Shown: positions 59,983 through 64,000 of the stretch, piece by piece
How positions within the stretch are numbered: the first letter of the stretch is position 1
Layout: the number at the start of each line of letters is the position of its first letter
Assembly (NCBI GenBank): GCA_964384485.1
Contig: CAYLLE010000001.1
Span: 47,953 to 111,952 of the forward strand
Length of the DNA stretch: 64,000 nucleotides
Direction of reading: 5' to 3'
Source: CAYLLE01 sp964384485
Lineage (GTDB): Bacteria > Spirochaetota > Spirochaetia > CAYLLE01
The notes under the pieces: model-generated
Database searches by the model: none
Seen by the model: the letters and a program-made list of their open reading frames with translations, nothing else
Told to the model about the DNA's origin: nothing
Translations under genes and position numbers: made by a program

Positions 59983-61415
59983 TGTGACTCCTTTCCGCTG
60001 ATGGATGTAAAATATTTTGCCACAAGGGCTTTTAAGTGGTCAGGAACAGCATCTCCCTTTACCGCACCTTCCCGGATCTTGTTGTATGACGTTTCGGTTT
60101 CACCGGGGGATTGTTCCGCGGATTCCTCCTCGGGAAGGCTGCGGGAAAGAAGTCCCATAACATTTCTCCCCTCTTCCACTTTTCCTTCGAGCTGAAGGGG
60201 GACATCGGTTCCTCCGGATTGAAATTCATAGGGATCCCCCTCCTTGTCTTCCACCGATTCTTTCCCCGGGGTGTCGGAAGTCACCTTTCCGGAATCATCT
60301 TCACCTCCGCTGCCGCCTTCCCCTTCACCGCTTTCTAATTTCTTTTGAACCGGAGACTGGACAGGATCTTCTCCTTCGGTGATCCGGTCTTGGGAATTGG
60401 TCCGATTGTCCTCCTGTTCGGATGGCTCTTCCGCCATCCGGTCTAAAGCTTTATCCAGCTCTTCGGCAGCTTTTTCCAATTCCTGCCGGTCATTATCCGT
60501 CTCTCCGGATTGATGATTATCCGGACGGGGCGGCGGAGGCTCGTTCCCTTCCGACTCAGGGTCATCAATATCCGCTTCGGGTTCCGCCTTCCGGGTTCCC
60601 GGTCCCGCCTCTCTTCCCTCGGGTCCCGGACTGCCGGAAAGGGACAGTTCCCGGGATTCCCTCTCCCCCGCACCGTTACTCTCATTTCGCGGAGAAGACC
60701 CTTCCCGTTCACTACCCCCTTCCCTTTCTTTCCGCAGCCCCTGGAGATGGGAACGGATGTCTTCACGAAGACGATCGACCTCTTCTCTGGTTCTTTCTTT
60801 TGACAATTCTTCTTTCTCAATTCTTCTGCCCAGCATCTCTAGCTGCCGGGCATACGCCATGGAGACCGGGTCATCAGGAGATGATTCTCCTAAGGATTTC
60901 CCTAAGTTCTGGTAGTAACCTCCGTCCCAGGGATCATTACTGTCAGACATATCGTCCGTGACCGGAAGAAATGGAAGAAAGAACAGAAAAAGGACAGGTA
61001 TAAGCAGAGGAAGGGGAAACGGATTGACAGGTATCCGGCGCTTATTTACGTTATCCATTCTTTTTTCGGTGAGCTCCAGCAATAACTGACCGTATCTGTT
61101 CTTTTGGTATAGAGCTTCATGACAGGAGGGAAGCAGTTCCTTAAATCCAAGCATCCCGTCTAGGATATAAAGCCGCTTGCCGGCACCGCGGGGATGCATA
61201 GAAAATACCGCGGCCGCGATAAAGGACGCAGAAACCGATATGACTGCTCCGTATCTCAGGATAACCGCGGATACGGCACCGGAAAGATAGAACAGCGAAA
61301 ATATTCCGAAAACAACAGCTGCCGCGGGAAGAAACACGGTAAAGAGAGATATAAACCGGGAAAAAATGATTCTTCTGAAAAAAGGCTTTACCAGGCTGTA
61401 TAACCGTTTATCCAT
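59979..61415 (-). CDS. Acidic membrane-anchored protein of the MoxR operon (DUF4175-like)
   Basis: A 478-residue protein with three membrane helices (about 23-47, 52-72 and 134-150), then a long cytoplasmic or periplasmic tail. The tail starts with a coiled coil (RRIEKEELSKERTREEVDRLRED) and continues as a low-complexity region rich in Glu, Ser, Gly and Pro (about 230-410). It closes with VPDHLKALVAKYFTSIS, a C-terminus recurrent in proteins of MoxR/DUF58 clusters (DUF4175-like). Function unknown; a scaffold for the MoxR-VWA complex is a guess. It overlaps the upstream permease-like gene by 8 bp. Confidence 0.7.
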   Translation of the reverse strand: MDKRLYSLVKPFFRRIIFSRFISLFTVFLPAAAVVFGIFSLFYLSGAVSAVILRYGAVISVSASFIAAAVFSMHPRGAGKRLYILDGMLGFKELLPSCHEALYQKNRYGQLLLELTEKRMDNVNKRRIPVNPFPLPLLIPVLFLFFLPFLPVTDDMSDSNDPWDGGYYQNLGKSLGESSPDDPVSMAYARQLEMLGRRIEKEELSKERTREEVDRLREDIRSHLQGLRKEREGGSEREGSSPRNESNGAGERESRELSLSGSPGPEGREAGPGTRKAEPEADIDDPESEGNEPPPPRPDNHQSGETDNDRQELEKAAEELDKALDRMAEEPSEQEDNRTNSQDRITEGEDPVQSPVQKKLESGEGEGGSGGEDDSGKVTSDTPGKESVEDKEGDPYEFQSGGTDVPLQLEGKVEEGRNVMGLLSRSLPEEESAEQSPGETETSYNKIREGAVKGDAVPDHLKALVAKYFTSISGKESQ

Positions 61416-62136
61416 TGTTCCGCTTCTCCCGCATTGTAATCATCATCCAATAGAAAAAAATGAATAATAAACCAATTCCTCCCTGAACCGCAATCCTTCC
61501 CCAGCCGGCAGCACCTTCATCCAGGATCCTCAGCATGATATGGAGCGGATTTATTCCGGGGGCTACATTATAACTCAGCAGGAAGGACCAGATAAAATAA
61601 AGATACATCAAAATGATGCCCAGAATCCGGTTTTTGAAAAAAAGAAACCGGAGCAGAATTCCCCCGGCCCGGAATGAAAGGCCGGTACAGAAAACGAGCA
61701 GCAGTACGCGAATATACAAACCGGAGTGTACTCCGGATACAGCCCCGGAAGTGATAATAAACGGGATTGATACAATAAAGAGAAGCAGCAAATGTAAAAT
61801 GGAAGCGGCAATCCTGCCAGTAATTACCTGCGTCTTCGAAACAGGTGTATAGAGAAGCCATTCTTCATCATCGGGATAGGATTCATCCGGATATCCGGCA
61901 CCCGCGTGTCCGTTTAATAGAGCAAAACCTATCAGGAGAGCAACAGAAAATCCGGAAAACACGGATGGCGGGGTACCGGCTGCAAGATACACTCCAGCGG
62001 TATCATCAGGCCAGAGAATTAAAAAGAGGATCAGCAGATATCCGAAATATAACACGGAGAGTATCCGCAGTTTTTTCTTTCCCATAAAAAGGGAGATTCC
62101 CTCCCGGTACACCGGATTTTCAGGAAAACGGAACAA
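61408..62136 (-). CDS. ABC-2-like membrane permease of the MoxR operon
   Basis: A 242-residue polytopic membrane protein with six hydrophobic segments. The N-terminus FRFPENPVYREGISLFM resembles the NPV-x-x-E start of ABC-2 type permease subunits in MoxR-type clusters. A DEEWLLYTPVSKTQVITGRIAAS segment between helices 2 and 3 also fits ABC-2 permeases. No ATPase partner is in the window; one could lie upstream, beyond the right edge. The start is TTG 62136, decided by a perfect AGGAGG at 6 nt. It overlaps the preceding gene by 17 bp. Confidence 0.72.
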   Translation of the reverse strand: MFRFPENPVYREGISLFMGKKKLRILSVLYFGYLLILFLILWPDDTAGVYLAAGTPPSVFSGFSVALLIGFALLNGHAGAGYPDESYPDDEEWLLYTPVSKTQVITGRIAASILHLLLLFIVSIPFIITSGAVSGVHSGLYIRVLLLVFCTGLSFRAGGILLRFLFFKNRILGIILMYLYFIWSFLLSYNVAPGINPLHIMLRILDEGAAGWGRIAVQGGIGLLFIFFYWMMITMREKRNNG

Positions 62137-63862
62137 TATTTCCTCCTATCAGTATGATTGTACCGGTATCTACGAGACCGGCGATTACATAATCGTACGT
62201 ACTGTTTAATTCAGTCCATTGTTCAGATCTCCGGATTAACTCGATATACGGTCTCATCCGGTCAGGGATTCGGATGCGCGTCTGATTGCCCGGGTCTACC
62301 GTGTATACTGTTCCGGATTGCAGAACTCCGATACTGTACGGTTCTCCGTGGATAAAGAGTATGGATTCACTAAGCCTAAAATCACCGGGCTCCTTAGCAC
62401 TTACCATGTACAGACCGTTCTTTTTTTGCACATCAAACTGAATTTGTCTCCGGGTAATACCGACTGACCGGTAATACCGGCTGTTCCACGGATTCTGAAG
62501 GGTATCGCTGTAATACGCTGCCCCGTCGGGGGCAAAAGATAAAACACCCTCCTGACGCGGATAGGGTAAGAAAACAGAATCCTTATCGAGTTGGAAAGTG
62601 AACCGGGTTTCTCCCACGGATCCGTGATGAACATGCTTTTCCGTTACCAGGACATCCCCGCTTCCGCCGCGAAGTATGGTCAAGGCGCGGGTAAAATCAC
62701 TTTCCACGGTACCGCTCAGTTCGAACAGAAAAAAAACGGCAAAGACAGCCGACAGGGTCAACACAGCGGCCCCGATTATCCGCAACCGGAAAATAGGAGC
62801 CGGAAACAGCATTAGCGCAGCAAGCATCAGTGTATATACACCTAGAATAATGAACACCGGCAGGGTCGGAATAAATCTTGGGGTACTGCCGGTCCTGGAG
62901 AAAATCTCCCTGGTAACCACCGGCTGAGGAATACGGGGGCCGGAACCGGCCAGAATCGGGCCGGGGAAAATTTCATTCCACAGAGGCCTCAACAGCGCGG
63001 AACTTTCCGCTCTGGAGGGATCAAACGTGAGAAAAGTGACCCATCCCTTCCCAAGATTCTTCCTGATGCCGGTTACGGTGCCGTCGTGAGAATAAATTTG
63101 CCCTTCCGCCGGCGGAGCAATCCTTGATATACGAATGCCGCCGGGTAATTCGGTAAAACCGGTGAATTTAACGGGCAGGAGAGTGTCAAGGAGGACCCGG
63201 GTCTCCTGACTGTAGGAAGATCCTCCGATAATCAGTATTTTTCCTCCGGCTGCTGTCCAGTTTACCAAGGCGTCAATCTGGCCATCGGTAAGAGGAACGG
63301 ACGGCAGCCGGTGGAATATGACCAATCCGGCACCGGATAAACCATTCCAAACATTGGGAAATGTTTCCGGATGGGGATAAACCAAAGGGAAATTTTCTTC
63401 CTCCGAGATCAATGGGAGGAGCGGATCCAGGGACGGATTCCTGCTGATGCCCACAATCAGCGGAGAATCTGAGGGAAAACCTTTTAAATCAAACTGTTCC
63501 TCATACAGGATCAGATCTTCCTTGAGAATCGTAATCCTGCACCCGGGGCGGTAACTGTTTAACTGAACTGGAAGTGTAACTGAAGAGGTCCCTTCCGGAA
63601 TAAAGACTTTCTTACGGTACTCTTTAGTTACCGGAGTGTCGCGGGCGGAATAATTCTCGATCAGCCGGAAGCTGATTTCAGCATTAACCGCCCTCCCGCT
63701 ATTCCCGACCGTTATCCGCACCGGAGTATGAGCCGCGACCTGATAAACACCGTTAAAGCCTGCATTCAAAGATATTGTGAATTGTTCACTGCCGGCAACA
63801 TCGGAGATAACCAATATTAAAAGGATCATCGTCCAGATATAAAATCCCAGCTTTCTATTCAC
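62120..63862 (-). CDS. Membrane protein with GATase-like extracytoplasmic domain
   Basis: About 580 residues. A signal peptide or anchor (VNRKLGFYIWTMILLILVISDVA) is followed by a beta domain, then a GATase-like fold (LVIFHRLPSVPLTDGQIDALVNWTAAGGKILIIGG, about 185-220). Two or three membrane helices follow in the middle (FIPTLPVFIILGVYTLMLAALML and AAVLTLSAVFAVFFLF) and a large beta-rich C-terminal part. This layout recurs as the first gene of Bat-like membrane operons. GTG 63862 is chosen because it places a basic start before the hydrophobic helix; TTG 63952 would begin inside the dispersed repeat. Function unknown. Confidence 0.72.
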   Translation of the reverse strand: MNRKLGFYIWTMILLILVISDVAGSEQFTISLNAGFNGVYQVAAHTPVRITVGNSGRAVNAEISFRLIENYSARDTPVTKEYRKKVFIPEGTSSVTLPVQLNSYRPGCRITILKEDLILYEEQFDLKGFPSDSPLIVGISRNPSLDPLLPLISEEENFPLVYPHPETFPNVWNGLSGAGLVIFHRLPSVPLTDGQIDALVNWTAAGGKILIIGGSSYSQETRVLLDTLLPVKFTGFTELPGGIRISRIAPPAEGQIYSHDGTVTGIRKNLGKGWVTFLTFDPSRAESSALLRPLWNEIFPGPILAGSGPRIPQPVVTREIFSRTGSTPRFIPTLPVFIILGVYTLMLAALMLFPAPIFRLRIIGAAVLTLSAVFAVFFLFELSGTVESDFTRALTILRGGSGDVLVTEKHVHHGSVGETRFTFQLDKDSVFLPYPRQEGVLSFAPDGAAYYSDTLQNPWNSRYYRSVGITRRQIQFDVQKKNGLYMVSAKEPGDFRLSESILFIHGEPYSIGVLQSGTVYTVDPGNQTRIRIPDRMRPYIELIRRSEQWTELNSTYDYVIAGLVDTGTIILIGGNIVPFS

Positions 63863-63947
63863 GACTAAAATACTACTATTAATTCGGCTTTGCGTATAGA
63901 AGTAACGGAAGCAGCCGGAAGATATCCGGAAAATTGATTCCGCCGGC

Positions 63948-64000
63948 AGCAAATCCCGGTCAACTCCTTTTGTGATTAAGAAAAGGCCATAATTTCATAT
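63948..64000. repeat. Dispersed 53-bp repeat, copy B (reaches the window edge)
   Basis: Same orientation as copy A (51363-51415), 47 of 53 identical. The match is still running when the window ends, so the element may be longer and may carry the same flanking inverted repeat outside. Confidence 0.85.

Noticed and set aside
60422..60961. A 179-codon plus-strand frame opposite the acidic protein
   Set aside because: It arises from the biased composition of the Glu/Ser/Gly-rich region on the other strand.
1..64000. tRNA, rRNA, CRISPR, prophage or transposase genes
   Set aside because: No cloverleaf, repeat-spacer array, integrase or transposase motif was seen in the gaps or among the proteins.

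Overview
The window looks like chromosome of a free-living, anaerobic, plant-glycan-degrading spirochaete. This is inferred from gene content: a single-chain pyruvate:ferredoxin oxidoreductase, a YesM/YesN two-component pair with an LplB/YtcP-type sugar ABC importer, cytoplasmic glycoside hydrolases, a Bat-like MoxR/DUF58/VWA operon and roughly 50% GC. No rRNA, tRNA, CRISPR array, prophage or intact insertion sequence was seen.

Housekeeping part (1-20.8 kb). A minus-strand operon runs patB-like C-S lyase > mtnN > MFS exporter (cut by the left edge). Divergent from it are epmA and efp, the elongation factor P lysylation pair, then an IscR-like Rrf2 regulator. An MscS channel lies downstream of an unusual PyrF-PyrE fusion. 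Next come an isochorismatase-like hydrolase with a sirtuin, a lone radical SAM enzyme, a Nat-type ABC exporter pair, nifJ, an FAD oxidoreductase, a tiny GNAT protein and an S9 peptidase.

Carbohydrate regulon (21.3-50.9 kb). Four operons are involved: (1) solute-binding protein and two permeases; (2) MttB-like methyltransferase and two large glycoside hydrolases; (3) isomerase, SDR, Gfo/Idh, class III aminotransferase, M20 peptidase and URO-D-family protein; (4) GH2, GH-A clan hydrolase, amidohydrolase, Gfo/Idh and GH28. The sensor kinase sits just upstream of operon 1 and the AraC-type response regulator lies between operons 3 and 4. All four operons carry the same promoter architecture: GTAAA direct repeats exactly 19 bp apart, followed 38-39 bp later by a -10 hexamer. 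This suggests one operator, probably bound by the YesN-like regulator. Oligosaccharides would be imported intact and hydrolysed inside the cell. The methyltransferase-like and URO-D-like proteins suggest a methylated substrate, but no corrinoid protein is encoded here.

Right end (51-64 kb). A small membrane protein and an M48 protease flank an intergenic region with a dispersed 53-bp repeat, whose second copy touches the right window edge, and a 20-bp perfect inverted repeat. A sorbitol/xylitol dehydrogenase follows. The last 10 kb is a six-gene, tightly overlapping membrane operon: GATase-like membrane protein, permease-like protein, acidic membrane protein, MoxR ATPase, DUF58, and a 1471-residue protein with three VWA domains.

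Several genes without a Shine-Dalgarno sequence have a -10 element only 6-8 nt before the start codon, pointing to leaderless transcripts. Family names are assigned from motifs recognised by eye; no database search was run.
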